From Bacteroidetes bacterium UBA4414 (GTDB lineage: Bacteria > Bacteroidota > Bacteroidia > Chitinophagales > Chitinophagaceae): a stretch of 64,000 nt of DNA. The notes under the pieces were generated by a model that saw only the letters and a list, made by a program, of their open reading frames with translations, searched no databases and was not told where the DNA came from. The stretch covers positions 24,512-88,511 of the forward strand of contig DGQM01000024.1 in the NCBI GenBank assembly GCA_002389765.1, written 5' to 3'. The position numbers were made by a program, and so were the translations under genes. Shown piece by piece: positions 53,128-63,083 of the stretch. Numbering within the stretch: position 1 is the first letter of the stretch; each line of letters opens with the position of its first letter.

Positions 53128-54485
53128 TGAGTAACGCACAACAAAAACGACTGGTGATACTGGGCGCTGCTGAAAGCGGTGTAGGTGCTGCTTTGCTGGG
53201 TAAACAGCAAGGTTGGGATGTTTTTGTTACCGATGGTGGCAAGCTGAAAGATGCTTATAAAACAACACTTACAGATGCGGGTATAACATACGAAGAAGGC
53301 ACGCACAGTATGGATAAAATACTGAATGCGGACTGTGTGGTAAAAAGCCCCGGCATACCTGATAAAGTACCTGTAGTAAAAGCGATACGCGAAGCAGGTA
53401 TAGAAGTGTGCAGCGAGATAGAGTTTGGTTACCGCTACAAAGGTGATAGCAAAATAATAGCCATCACAGGTAGCAATGGTAAAAGCACTACTACAAAGCT
53501 TACGTACCACTTGCTGAAAGAAGCAGGATATGATGCAGCACTGGTAGGTAACATAGGTTACAGCTTTGCAAGGCAGATAGCAGAAAAGCCTGTGGAGTGG
53601 TACGTGATAGAAGTGAGCAGTTTTCAGTTGGATGATATACATCAGTTTCGCCCGGATATAGCGATACTGCTGAACATAACACCCGACCACCTTGACAGAT
53701 ATGATTACAAATTCGACAACTATATACATTCTAAATTCCGCATCGCCGAAAACCAAACAAGCAAAGATTTTTTCATTACTAACCTTGATGATAAAGTAAT
53801 TACAGATCATCTCGCCAACCATTCCATTAATTCACACACAATCTATTTTACGATGAGCGAACAACAACAACCGAACGAGGGAGGATCCATTCAAAACGAA
53901 CAAATGAATATTCAGTACAACGGTGAGGACTTGAACATGTCTATACATGATCTTTCTTTAAAAGGCAGGCACAATCAATATAACAGCATGGCAGCAGGCA
54001 TTTCGGCTCGTATTGCGGGTATTCGCAAAGAAAAAATCAGAGAGAGCTTCACATCGTTTGAAGGATTGGAACATCGTCTTGAATATGTGGCTACCGTACG
54101 CGGTGTCGATTTTATCAACGATAGCAAGGCTACCAATGTAAACTCTGTATGGTTTGCACTGGAAAGTATGAAGCAGCCAACTATACTGATACTGGGTGGC
54201 CAGGACAAAGGCAATGACTATAACGAGATAATGGAACTCGTTAAAGAAAAAGTGAAAGCCATTGTGTGTATGGGTATAGACAACAAACCAATCCACGATG
54301 CTTTTGATGGTGTGGTTGAAAACATCGCGGATACACAGAATGCAAGTGATGCAGTAAAAGCAGCTTATGCATTTGCCGATAAAGGTGATGCGGTATTGCT
54401 ATCGCCTGCATGTGCCAGCTTCGATTTGTTTAAGAACTACGAAGACCGTGGCCGTCAGTTTAAAGATGCTGTGAAAGAACTGTAA
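53127..54485 (+). CDS. murD: UDP-MurNAc-L-alanine:D-glutamate ligase MurD
   Basis: 452 residues from a GTG start (TAGTG overlap with mraY). Rossmann-like first domain VILGAAESGVGAALLG, ATP loop AITGSNGKSTTTKLTYHL, central motif NITPDHLDRYDYKF, and C-terminal FINDSKATNVNSVWFAL. It adds D-glutamate to UDP-MurNAc-L-Ala in the cytoplasm. Its stop overlaps the ftsW ATG (TAATG). Confidence 0.95.
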   Translation: MSNAQQKRLVILGAAESGVGAALLGKQQGWDVFVTDGGKLKDAYKTTLTDAGITYEEGTHSMDKILNADCVVKSPGIPDKVPVVKAIREAGIEVCSEIEFGYRYKGDSKIIAITGSNGKSTTTKLTYHLLKEAGYDAALVGNIGYSFARQIAEKPVEWYVIEVSSFQLDDIHQFRPDIAILLNITPDHLDRYDYKFDNYIHSKFRIAENQTSKDFFITNLDDKVITDHLANHSINSHTIYFTMSEQQQPNEGGSIQNEQMNIQYNGEDLNMSIHDLSLKGRHNQYNSMAAGISARIAGIRKEKIRESFTSFEGLEHRLEYVATVRGVDFINDSKATNVNSVWFALESMKQPTILILGGQDKGNDYNEIMELVKEKVKAIVCMGIDNKPIHDAFDGVVENIADTQNASDAVKAAYAFADKGDAVLLSPACASFDLFKNYEDRGRQFKDAVKEL

Positions 54486-55711
54486 TGAATAAAGAAGGAA
54501 AGCAAATGGCAATGAACAAATTGTTGAATCGTACCAAAGGAGATAAAGTGATATGGGGGGTAGTCATCGTACTGTCTTTCATAAGCCTGCTCGCTGTGTA
54601 TAGCTCAACAGGTTCGCTTGCTTTCCGTATGGATAAAAACCCAAGCTACTTTCTGGTAAAACACCTGATGGTATTGGCGCTGGGTTTGGTGATAATATAT
54701 GGTGTGCATCTGGTAAACTATACAAAGTTCGCTCGTATAGCTATCATGTTGTACCTCTTAAGTTTGCCGTTACTCATTTATACATTGTTTTTCGGGGCTA
54801 CGCTCAATGAGGGTTCTCGTTGGATAAAGCTCCCTGTTATCAATCTTACATTCCAGACATCAGACCTTGCAAAACTGGCGCTGTTCATGTTCCTGGCAAG
54901 GATACTGAGTATCAAACAGAATGTAATTAAAGATTGGAAAAAAGGCTTTATGCCTGCACTGATACCTGTACTGGTAACATGTGCACTCATTGCCCCTGCC
55001 AATCTATCTACCGCGCTGATGCTTGGTTTCACATGTTGCATACTGTTCTTCATCGGCAGGGTGCAGGTAAAACATATCATGCTGCTTGCAGTAGCAGGTA
55101 TTATTGGCGTAGCAACATTGTTTTTGGTTTCAAAAGCTACAGGCTTTGGCCGTGCTGCTACATGGGAGCAACGTATCAAAGACTTTGCAGGTAGCAGTGA
55201 AGGCAAAGACGGTAAGAAAAAAGAAGATGTGTTTCAGGTGCAGCAGGCAAAGATTGCCATTGCGAATGGTGGTGTTACAGGTCGCGGGCCGGGTAAAAGT
55301 CTGCAACGCAATTTCTTGCCACACCCTTATTCAGATTTCATCTACTCTATAATAGTAGAAGAATACGGACTGGTAGGTGGTGCATTTGTGGTGATACTAT
55401 ACTTGCTCTTCCTATGGAGGAGTATACAGATATTCAGGCGATGCCCTTATGCGTTCGGTGCATTCCTTGCAGTGGGGTTGAGTATTACGCTCGTGTTTCA
55501 GGCAATGCTGAATATGGCAGTGAATGTGCATCTGGTACCGGTAACGGGTTTGACACTGCCGCTGATAAGCATGGGTGGTTCGTCTATCTGGTTTACAAGT
55601 ATTGCCATAGGTGTAGTGTTGAGTGTGAGCAGGTATGTAGATGAAAATGAAGGAAAGAAAAAAATAAACGAAGAAACTAAAGTTAAAAATCCAAAAGCTG
55701 CGGTAGCATAA
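54485..55711 (+). CDS. ftsW: septal peptidoglycan polymerase FtsW
   Basis: 408 residues of the SEDS family with about ten helices (VIWGVVIVLSFISLLAVYSS; LMVLALGLVIIYGVHLVNY). SEDS signatures include GSRWIKLPVINLTFQTSDL, AKIAIANGGVTGRGPGKSL, LPHPYSDFIYSIIVEEYG, and the C-terminal LPLISMGGSSIWFT. It polymerises glycan strands with FtsI. The murG ATG follows the stop by 1 nt. Confidence 0.95.
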   Translation: MNKEGKQMAMNKLLNRTKGDKVIWGVVIVLSFISLLAVYSSTGSLAFRMDKNPSYFLVKHLMVLALGLVIIYGVHLVNYTKFARIAIMLYLLSLPLLIYTLFFGATLNEGSRWIKLPVINLTFQTSDLAKLALFMFLARILSIKQNVIKDWKKGFMPALIPVLVTCALIAPANLSTALMLGFTCCILFFIGRVQVKHIMLLAVAGIIGVATLFLVSKATGFGRAATWEQRIKDFAGSSEGKDGKKKEDVFQVQQAKIAIANGGVTGRGPGKSLQRNFLPHPYSDFIYSIIVEEYGLVGGAFVVILYLLFLWRSIQIFRRCPYAFGAFLAVGLSITLVFQAMLNMAVNVHLVPVTGLTLPLISMGGSSIWFTSIAIGVVLSVSRYVDENEGKKKINEETKVKNPKAAVA

Positions 55712-55712
55712 G

Positions 55713-56810
55713 ATGAGCAACAAACGCATCATAATAGCAGGTGGTGGTACAGGCGGGCATATCTTCCCGGCTGTGGCTATAGGCCATGCGTTGCAGCAAA
55801 TGCAACCCGGTACAGAACTGCTGTTTGTAGGTGCGCAGGGCAAGATGGAAATGGAGAAAGTGCCACAGGAAGGCTTTAAAATAGTAGGGCTGGATATTGT
55901 GGGCTTTAACAGGAGCAATATGTTGAAGAACTTGTTGCTGCCATATAAAATGCTGAAGAGTGCACTGCATGCACGCAGCATACTGAAAGGTTTTCAACCA
56001 CATGCCGTGGTCGGTGTGGGTGGTTATGCTAGCTTCCCTGTGTTGAACGCAGCACAAGGTATGGGCATACCTACATTGATACAGGAACAAAATTCTTACG
56101 CAGGTAAGAGCAATAAAATATTGAGTAGGAAAGCGAAAGCTGTATGTGTGGCTTATGAGAAGATGGATAAATTTTTCCCTGCTGATAGGTTGATACTGAC
56201 AGGTAACCCTGTACGTAGCAAAATATCGCAATCTACACTGGGCAGGGCAGAAGGGCAAGCTTGGTTGGGTATGAACAACTTCAGGAAAACAATACTGGTA
56301 GTTGGTGGCAGCCTCGGAGCAAAATCTATCAACGAAGCGATAGATGCTAACCTTGAAGATATACTGACGCAAGATGTGCAGATAGTATGGCAAACAGGTA
56401 AGCCATATTATGAGCAGGCAAAACAAAGAGCTGCTGCGTTTGGTGATAAAGTAAAAGTGTTCGACTTCATACGCGAGATGGATTATGCATATGCGGCGGC
56501 AGATGTAGTGATATCAAGAGCTGGCGCACTGGCAATAGCAGAGCTCTGCATCGTAGCAAAGCCGGTAATATTTGTGCCTTATCCTTTTGCTGCCGAAGAC
56601 CACCAGACAAGTAATGCAATGGCATTGGTAGAACACAATGCGGCAATGATGGTGAAAGACAGTGACGCGAAAACAGAATTGGTAAAGAAATTGAAAATGC
56701 TGCTGCAGGATGCATCGATGCAGGAGATAATGGTGAAAGCCCTGAAGGTATTAGCCATCAAAGATGCAGATAAAAGAATAGCTGAAAAAGTATTAGCGAT
56801 AGCGCAATGA
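55713..56810 (+). CDS. murG: N-acetylglucosaminyltransferase MurG
   Basis: 365 residues of GT28 fold. N-terminal glycine loop IIIAGGGTGGHIFPAVAIG, acceptor-side GVGGYASFPVLNAAQ, NSYAGKSNKILSRKAKAVC, and donor-side LVVGGSLGAKSINEA and PYPFAAEDHQTSNA. It adds GlcNAc to lipid I, forming lipid II, at the inner face of the membrane. It overlaps murC by 4 nt. Confidence 0.96.
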   Translation: MSNKRIIIAGGGTGGHIFPAVAIGHALQQMQPGTELLFVGAQGKMEMEKVPQEGFKIVGLDIVGFNRSNMLKNLLLPYKMLKSALHARSILKGFQPHAVVGVGGYASFPVLNAAQGMGIPTLIQEQNSYAGKSNKILSRKAKAVCVAYEKMDKFFPADRLILTGNPVRSKISQSTLGRAEGQAWLGMNNFRKTILVVGGSLGAKSINEAIDANLEDILTQDVQIVWQTGKPYYEQAKQRAAAFGDKVKVFDFIREMDYAYAAADVVISRAGALAIAELCIVAKPVIFVPYPFAAEDHQTSNAMALVEHNAAMMVKDSDAKTELVKKLKMLLQDASMQEIMVKALKVLAIKDADKRIAEKVLAIAQ

Positions 56811-58165
56811 ATGTAAGAGCATTAAAACGGGTTTATTTCGTAGGTATCGGTGGTATCGGTATGAGTGCGCTTGCACGCTTCTTCCGCAATCAGGGTACTG
56901 TAGTAAATGGCTATGACCGTACAGAAACTGCGCTCACTAAACAACTGGTAGCAGAGGGTATGGGTGTGCATTATACAGATGACATCAACCTGCTGGATAA
57001 AGAAACTGAACTGGTAGTATATACGCCTGCTATACCTAAAGACCATGCAGAGCTGAACTGGTATCGTGATAACGGATATGGTGTGTATAAACGCAGCGAT
57101 GTATTGCAATGGATAACAGAGGCATTGTTCTCCGTAACGGTTGCAGGTACACATGGTAAAACAACTATCTCTACCATGATAGCCTATCTGCTGCGCGAAA
57201 CAGGTTATGGATGTAATGCATTTCTCGGTGGCATATCTGTAAACTACAACAGCAACTACTGGAGCAGCGATAATGCAACAGCCGTAATAGAAGCAGATGA
57301 GTATGACAGGAGCTTCCTGAAACTCTTCCCTGATATAGCAGTGCTGACAGCTATGGATGCTGACCATCTGGACATATATGGCACTGCGGAAGAAGTAGAG
57401 GCTGCATTTATACAGTATACTAAAAACATTAAACCTGGCGGTACACTGATAGCGAAGCACGGATTGCACAGGGCAAAAGACTTGACAGCTTCGAACATCA
57501 TCACCTACAGTCTGCAAAATGATGCAGCTGATGTGTATGGTGCCAACATAGTGCAGAAAGATGGTGGTTACATTTTTGATGTAATAGGTAAGGGTTGGAT
57601 AGTAAACGATGTACACCTGCCGATAGGTGGTATGCATAACGTAGAAAATTCGATTGCTGCTATTGCTGTAACGCAACAATTACAGATTGAAGCTAGTCTG
57701 GTAAAAGATGCACTGGCAGGTTTCAAAGGCATCAAACGCAGGTTTGAATATGTGGTGAAGAATGATAAAGTGGTGTTTATAGATGACTATGCGCATCACC
57801 CCGAAGAGCTGGCAGCACTGATAAAAAGCGCGAAGCGTTTGTTTGCTGGACGTAAATGTGTAGTTGCATTTCAGCCACACCTCTTTACCCGCACACGCGA
57901 CTTTGCGGATGGTTTTGCGGAAAGCCTGAGCATGGCAGATGAGGTGATACTGTTGGATATATATCCTGCACGCGAATTGCCGATTGATGGTGTTACGTCG
58001 CAGATGATAGCAGACAGGATGGGCAATCCGAATCATACAATATTGAGCAAAGAAGGATTGCTGGATTATGTAAAAGCTGCTCCGTTGGATTTGTTTATAA
58101 CGGCAGGTGCGGGCGATATAGATAAACTGGTGAACCCAATAAAAGAGATACTGGAAAATAAATAA
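56807..58165 (+). CDS. murC: UDP-MurNAc-L-alanine ligase MurC
   Basis: 452 residues. Start VYFVGIGGIGMSALARFF, ATP loop TVAGTHGKTTISTMIAYLL, EADEYDRSFLKLFPDIAV, AMDADHLDIYG, and the C-terminal FIDDYAHHPEELAALIKSA. It joins L-alanine to UDP-MurNAc, the first Mur ligase step, in the cytoplasm. Its stop overlaps the ftsQ ATG (TAATG). Confidence 0.96.
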   Translation: MNVRALKRVYFVGIGGIGMSALARFFRNQGTVVNGYDRTETALTKQLVAEGMGVHYTDDINLLDKETELVVYTPAIPKDHAELNWYRDNGYGVYKRSDVLQWITEALFSVTVAGTHGKTTISTMIAYLLRETGYGCNAFLGGISVNYNSNYWSSDNATAVIEADEYDRSFLKLFPDIAVLTAMDADHLDIYGTAEEVEAAFIQYTKNIKPGGTLIAKHGLHRAKDLTASNIITYSLQNDAADVYGANIVQKDGGYIFDVIGKGWIVNDVHLPIGGMHNVENSIAAIAVTQQLQIEASLVKDALAGFKGIKRRFEYVVKNDKVVFIDDYAHHPEELAALIKSAKRLFAGRKCVVAFQPHLFTRTRDFADGFAESLSMADEVILLDIYPARELPIDGVTSQMIADRMGNPNHTILSKEGLLDYVKAAPLDLFITAGAGDIDKLVNPIKEILENK

Positions 58166-59337
58166 TGAGCGAAAAGCGCAAAATATCGGTTCGTAAAATA
58201 ATACAAACACTGGTTACCGTGCTGGTAACAGGTGCATGTATTGCGGCGATGACAAGCGCAGCACGCAAGCAGGATGCACAGCATATCAAAGACTTCAGCA
58301 TAAACATCAAAAACGAGCAATATGGTTTTGTAGACAAAGCTGATGTGAAAACAAAACTGCTGAACGATAAAGATATAGACGTAAAGAAGATATCGCTGGG
58401 CAGGCTGAACATTGGTAGGATGGAGAAGATAGTGGCAACAAACCCATGGGTAGCAGATGCGCAAGTGTATGTAGATAATGAGAAAGTGGTGCATGTAAAC
58501 CTGACACAACGTGTGCCTGTAGCAAGGATATTCGATCAGGCGTGTAATAGCTATTATCTGGATAATGCACACAAAGCAATGCCGCTGTGCGATAGATATA
58601 TACACTATACAACAGTTGTTACCAACGTACCTGTATTGAAGGATGATAGCCTCGGCAATTCGCTGAAAGCACAGATTGTAAAAGTGGTAAGGCAGGTAGA
58701 ACGTGATAGCTTCTGGAATGCACAGGTATCACAGATAATACTGAACGATGACAAAGCATTTGAATTGGTGCCTGTGTTAGGCAATCATAAAATACTGATT
58801 GGCGATACTGCGAATCTGGATGAGAAATTTGAAAACCTGTATGCGTTCTACAAAAAAGTAATGACGCGTATTGGTTGGGACAAATACGAAGTGTTGGATG
58901 CAAGATATAAAGGACAGGTAGTAGCATCGCCGGCGTTGCCGTGGAAAGCACCAACTGACAAGGCCCTGAGCAACATGAACTGGGTGAAGAGCATAATAGG
59001 TAGCGATAGTAATAAAGTGATAGCACCACTGCCAAAGCCAATAGTGCCACAGCCTGTGCAACAAACGATAGTAGCTGCTGCACCACCTAAACCGGCGGTA
59101 GTGCAGCAACCAAAGCCAACACCTGTGCCAGCTAAACCTGTACCAAAACCACAGGTAAAGAAACCGGAACCGAAGAAGCAGGAAACAGTAGCAAAGAAGC
59201 CGGTAATGAAAGCCGTAAACAAAGAAGAGAAAAAAACAACAATAAAGAAACCTGAAAACAAACCGAAACCTAAAGCCACAGAAAAACCAAAAGAGCAAAA
59301 CAAAGAAGAACAAAAACCAAAGTATCTGTATCAGTAA
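58165..59337 (+). CDS. ftsQ: division protein FtsQ with long Lys/Pro-rich tail
   Basis: 390 residues: transmembrane helix IIQTLVTVLVTGACIAAMTS (about 10-29), then a POTRA-like domain (INIKNEQYGFVDKADVKTKL; NPWVADAQVYVDNEKVVHVN) and the beta domain with DNAHKAMPLCDRYIH. It is much longer than the usual 250-280 residues: from about 288 a Lys/Pro-rich, low-complexity tail runs to the C-terminus (PVPAKPVPKPQVKKPEPKKQ is one stretch). FtsQ bridges early and late divisome proteins. The tail would lie in the periplasm and could bind peptidoglycan or anionic polymers; that is inference. Confidence 0.9.
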   Translation: MSEKRKISVRKIIQTLVTVLVTGACIAAMTSAARKQDAQHIKDFSINIKNEQYGFVDKADVKTKLLNDKDIDVKKISLGRLNIGRMEKIVATNPWVADAQVYVDNEKVVHVNLTQRVPVARIFDQACNSYYLDNAHKAMPLCDRYIHYTTVVTNVPVLKDDSLGNSLKAQIVKVVRQVERDSFWNAQVSQIILNDDKAFELVPVLGNHKILIGDTANLDEKFENLYAFYKKVMTRIGWDKYEVLDARYKGQVVASPALPWKAPTDKALSNMNWVKSIIGSDSNKVIAPLPKPIVPQPVQQTIVAAAPPKPAVVQQPKPTPVPAKPVPKPQVKKPEPKKQETVAKKPVMKAVNKEEKKTTIKKPENKPKPKATEKPKEQNKEEQKPKYLYQ

Positions 59338-59373
59338 CGCAATAAAAAACTAACAGCATAAACGCAACGCAAT

Positions 59374-60783
59374 ATGAGTAAAAAAGAACAACCCATCATT
59401 GTCGGCCTCGACATCGGTACTACGAAAGTGGTAGCCATTGCAGGTCGTAAAAACGAGTATGGAAAACTTGAAATACTCGGTTTCGGTAAATCGGAATCGC
59501 AAGGTGTAAGCCACGGTGTGGTGATGAACATCGAGCAGTGTATCCGTTCTATCGAGCAGGCAATTGAAAAATGCCTGTTATCAAACCCGAATCTCGAAAT
59601 CAAAGAAGTGTATGTCGGCATTGCCGGGCAGCACATCAAGAGCCTGCAAACACGTGGCGATCGTGTGCGTACGCGCATAGATGAAGAGATTAGCAAAGAA
59701 GATATTGATTTGCTGATTCGCGATCAGTACAAAACATATATACCGGCGGGCGACCAGATTATCGATATCGTACCGCAGGAGTTTATGGTAGATAGCACAC
59801 CGAATGTGATAGACCCTGTGGGTATGAGTGGTGTAAAAATCGGTGCGAACTTCCACATTGTTACAGGCGACCGCAATGCTATTCGCAACATCAAACGTTG
59901 CGTGGATAAAGCAAACCTGAACACAAGAGACCTCGTTCTGCAACCACTGGCTTCTGCTGCGGCTGTAATGAATGATGAAGACCTGGAAGCAGGTGTTGCC
60001 ATTGTGGATATAGGTGGTGGTACTACGGATATGGCTGTGTTTTATGATGGTGTGCTGAAGCATACTGCTGTAATACCATATGCAGGTGTAAATATTACGA
60101 ACGATATCCGCAACGGACTAGGTGTATTGCGTGCACAGGCAGAGCAGATGAAAGTGCAGTTTGGTACTGCACTTGCAGACGAAGCAAACGCAAACGCATA
60201 CATCACAATCCCTGGCTTGCGTGGCTTGCCACCGAAAGAGATTTCTGTAAAGAATCTGGCAAACATCATTCAGGCACGTATGCAGGAAATACTTGACTAC
60301 GTTGTTTATCACCTGAAACAAATAGGACTGGATAAAAAACTGTATGGTGGCATTATATTGACAGGTGGTGGTGCGCAACTGAAGCACATCATTCAACTGA
60401 CGGAATATGTAACAGGTTTAGGTGCACGTATAGGTTACCCGAACGAACACCTTTCTGGCAATGACACAGAAACAATGATGAACCCGATGTATTCTACGTG
60501 TATAGGACTGATACTACGTGGGTATCACGACTACGAAAACGGCAGGTTGCGTTTTGTGGGCGAGGGTGGTAACATCATGCACATCAGTGCAGAAGAAGCG
60601 AAAGCGATTGCCGAAAATCTGAAAGTAGTAGAAGATACTGTAGAAACGGAAGAAGGCGAAGATGCCGAAACAAAGCAAGTGAAGAATGTGAAGCGCAGTG
60701 AGAACTTCAAAAAACTCTTCGATGGCTTTAAAGGCAAATTCATGAAACTGTTTGAAGAAGTAGATGATCAGGAAATGGAATAA
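59374..60783 (+). CDS. ftsA: cell division protein FtsA
   Basis: 469 residues of the actin-like family: IVGLDIGTTKVVAIAGRK (phosphate 1), the SHS2 1C domain, VAIVDIGGGTTDMAVFYDG (phosphate 2) and GGIILTGGGAQLKHI (adenosine). A C-terminal amphipathic helix (FKKLFDGFKGKFMKLFEE) would anchor it to the membrane. It tethers FtsZ to the membrane. A 69-nt gap separates it from ftsZ. Confidence 0.96.
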   Translation: MSKKEQPIIVGLDIGTTKVVAIAGRKNEYGKLEILGFGKSESQGVSHGVVMNIEQCIRSIEQAIEKCLLSNPNLEIKEVYVGIAGQHIKSLQTRGDRVRTRIDEEISKEDIDLLIRDQYKTYIPAGDQIIDIVPQEFMVDSTPNVIDPVGMSGVKIGANFHIVTGDRNAIRNIKRCVDKANLNTRDLVLQPLASAAAVMNDEDLEAGVAIVDIGGGTTDMAVFYDGVLKHTAVIPYAGVNITNDIRNGLGVLRAQAEQMKVQFGTALADEANANAYITIPGLRGLPPKEISVKNLANIIQARMQEILDYVVYHLKQIGLDKKLYGGIILTGGGAQLKHIIQLTEYVTGLGARIGYPNEHLSGNDTETMMNPMYSTCIGLILRGYHDYENGRLRFVGEGGNIMHISAEEAKAIAENLKVVEDTVETEEGEDAETKQVKNVKRSENFKKLFDGFKGKFMKLFEEVDDQEME

Positions 60784-60852
60784 CCCCGAAACAAATTCAC
60801 AACCACATATAAATAACAAAAGAATTACTAACCCAACAAAAAGCAAAATCGT

Positions 60853-62550
60853 ATGATACATTTCGAAATCCCCAAAAATCAATCATCTATCATTAAAGTG
60901 ATAGGTGTAGGTGGTGGTGGCAGCAATGCTGTTAACTACATGCACAGCCTTGGTATTGAAGGCGTTGATTTTGTAATCTGCAACACTGACTCTCAGGCAT
61001 TGGCATTGAGCCCGGTAGCTAATAAGATTCAGCTTGGGCCACACCTGACGCAAGGTTTGGGTGCGGGTGCAAATCCCGAAATCGGTAAGCAAGCAAGCGA
61101 AGAAAGTATTGAGGATATCTCTAAAATATTGAAAGTAAATACCCGTATGGCATTCATTACTGCCGGTATGGGTGGTGGTACAGGTACGGGTGGTGCGCCT
61201 GTAGTGGCTAAAATATGCCGCGATCTGGGCATCTTGACTGTTGGTATCGTAACTACTCCGTTTACTTACGAAGGCCGCAAACGCCTGAAACAAGCACAGG
61301 AGGGTATAGACCGTATGCGCGAGCATGTAGATACTATCCTGATAATATCTAACGACAAACTACGTCAACAGTGTGGTAACCTGCCATTCACACAGGCATT
61401 TGCAAAAGCAGATGACGTACTGGCTACTGCAGCAAAATGTATTACTGACGTTATCACCTCTACAGGACAGATAAACGTTGACTTTGCAGACGTTTGTACT
61501 GTAATGAAAAACGGTGGTGTTGCAATATTGGGTGCTGCGCAAGTAGGTGGTGAAAACCGCGCGCTGCATGCAGTAGAACAAGCACTGAACTCTCCGTTGC
61601 TGAATGACAGCGATATCCGTGGTGCTAAATGGATACTGTTGAATATCACATCAAGCGCAGGTGAGCACGAACATACAATGGACGAAGCAGAAGCAATACA
61701 GGCTTATGTACAACAACAAGCCGGTGATAATTGCGATGTTATCCTTGGTATGGGGCATGATCCTAATCTGGGTGATAAAATAGCGGTTACAATTATTGCT
61801 ACAGGTTTCAATCACAATGAACTGAACATTGAGATTCCTGAAAAAAGTAATCAACCAGAAAAAATTGTTGTGCAACTAGGTGATGCAAATACGAATGTAA
61901 CTGCATCTGCTGCACCGGCTCCTGTTGCTGCTGCGCCAACACCTGCACCACAGGTAGATGCGATGGCGCCAACATTGGTTGAAATGCCAGCAGAGCCTAA
62001 GCATGTAGTAATAGATGTAAAGCCTGCATTTCCAACCGCTGCTGCTGAACAGAAAGAAATCTTCTCACTGGAGGCAACACCAGCTCCCGTAGCTGCTGCG
62101 CCTGAAGTGCCGCAAGCTCCTGTAAACAAAATAGAAGAGCCGGCAAAACCTGTTGAGGAAACAATACAACTGGTAATAAAAAATGAAGCTCCGGCAGCTG
62201 CACCAACGCCAGCATCCGTACAGGAAACACCTGTAATGAAAGTAGGTGAGCGCGTGCTGACAGCTGACGAAATAGAAGAAAAGCGACGTTTTGAAGAACA
62301 GAAGCGTGCACTGGAAGAAAGAGCAGAACGCCTGCGACGCATGAGCTTCAATATCAAAACAAATGAAAGCGCAGACGATGTGGAGAATGTTCCTGCATAT
62401 GTTCGCCGCAACATGCAAATAGATAATGGTGTTGCATCTTCAGATACATTCTATAGCGGTTATAGCGTAGGTGTAAATGATCAACAAAATGGTTCTCAGG
62501 CAAGTATCCAAACCATCAATACATTCCTTGATGGTAAAAAGCCTGACTAA
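60853..62550 (+). CDS. ftsZ: cell division protein FtsZ with long linker
   Basis: 565 residues. Tubulin-like GTPase core to about residue 330: GVGGGGSNAVNYMHSLGIEG, GMGGGTGTGGAPVVAKI (GTP-binding G-box), and the T7-like NVDFADVCTVMKNGG. After the core comes a 230-residue linker, Ala/Pro-rich then charged and helical (EEKRRFEEQKRALEERAERL), ending in a short C-terminal peptide (SIQTINTFLDGKKPD) that should bind FtsA and ZapA. FtsZ builds the cytokinetic ring. A strong terminator follows. Confidence 0.97.
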   Translation: MIHFEIPKNQSSIIKVIGVGGGGSNAVNYMHSLGIEGVDFVICNTDSQALALSPVANKIQLGPHLTQGLGAGANPEIGKQASEESIEDISKILKVNTRMAFITAGMGGGTGTGGAPVVAKICRDLGILTVGIVTTPFTYEGRKRLKQAQEGIDRMREHVDTILIISNDKLRQQCGNLPFTQAFAKADDVLATAAKCITDVITSTGQINVDFADVCTVMKNGGVAILGAAQVGGENRALHAVEQALNSPLLNDSDIRGAKWILLNITSSAGEHEHTMDEAEAIQAYVQQQAGDNCDVILGMGHDPNLGDKIAVTIIATGFNHNELNIEIPEKSNQPEKIVVQLGDANTNVTASAAPAPVAAAPTPAPQVDAMAPTLVEMPAEPKHVVIDVKPAFPTAAAEQKEIFSLEATPAPVAAAPEVPQAPVNKIEEPAKPVEETIQLVIKNEAPAAAPTPASVQETPVMKVGERVLTADEIEEKRRFEEQKRALEERAERLRRMSFNIKTNESADDVENVPAYVRRNMQIDNGVASSDTFYSGYSVGVNDQQNGSQASIQTINTFLDGKKPD

Positions 62551-62587
62551 TATCTAGTCTCTTTTGTTATATTTCATATTGCGTAAC

Positions 62588-62620
62588 AGCTCCCCCTTTC
62601 CAGGGGGAGCTTTCTGTTTT
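62588..62620 (+). terminator. terminator of the division cluster
   Basis: AGCTCCCCCT pairs with AGGGGGAGCT around TTCC, then TTCTGTTTT. It lies 37 nt past the ftsZ stop and is the first strong terminator after mraZ. Confidence 0.9.
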
Positions 62621-62698
62621 CTTTAACATTTGCAGATTAAACGTTGCTTTCAAATACAAGTCTATCTATTAGTTCTAACAATTTAAAAACACAGAATT

Positions 62699-63019
62699 AT
62701 GAAAAGGATAGTTTTTGCAGCCGTACTGATTGGTGCTATGTTTACCGCAATGGTAACTGAGGCTCATCCTCATGCATATAATATCAATAAGCGTCAGCAA
62801 CAGCAAAAGGCACGTATTCATCAGGGAGTACGTACAGGCAAAGTGACAAGGCATGAAGCTATGCGCCTGCATGCACAACAACGTCACATACAGTACACAA
62901 AACGTGTAGCAATGGTAGATGGCCGCATCAGCCCGCGTGAAAGGCAATTGATACAACGTGAACAGCATCATGCAAATCGTTCTATATACAGGGCTAAGCA
63001 TAATGCACGATACAGGTAG
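62699..63019 (+). CDS. small basic secreted protein of unknown function
   Basis: 106 residues with signal peptide ending near residue 22 (MVTEAHPHA). The mature part is strongly basic and Gln/His/Arg-rich, with two related segments: QQQKARIHQGVRTGKVTRHE and VAMVDGRISPRERQLIQREQ. The TGKVTRHEA and DGRISPRER pairs recall proteins with repeated DGxIxxxE motifs, but no family was assigned. It is followed by its own terminator. Confidence 0.75.
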   Translation: MKRIVFAAVLIGAMFTAMVTEAHPHAYNINKRQQQQKARIHQGVRTGKVTRHEAMRLHAQQRHIQYTKRVAMVDGRISPRERQLIQREQHHANRSIYRAKHNARYR

Positions 63020-63050
63020 TAGTGGTTTTATATATTGGTTTGGTTTTCTG

Positions 63051-63083
63051 AAGCAGCTTTCTTGATAGGAAGCTGCTTTTGTT
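63051..63083 (+). terminator. terminator after the small basic protein gene
   Basis: AAGCAGCTT pairs with AAGCTGCTT, extended by two pairs, with a TTGATA loop and TTTTG tail. Confidence 0.85.

Noticed and set aside
55683..56426. 247-residue antisense frame in murG/ftsW
   Set aside because: Complement of strongly conserved cell-wall genes; composition is Cys/Tyr/His-rich as expected from a shadow.
50363..58165. missing murF/ddl as a cluster defect
   Set aside because: Bacteroidota dcw clusters commonly lack them; the genes are usually elsewhere in the genome.
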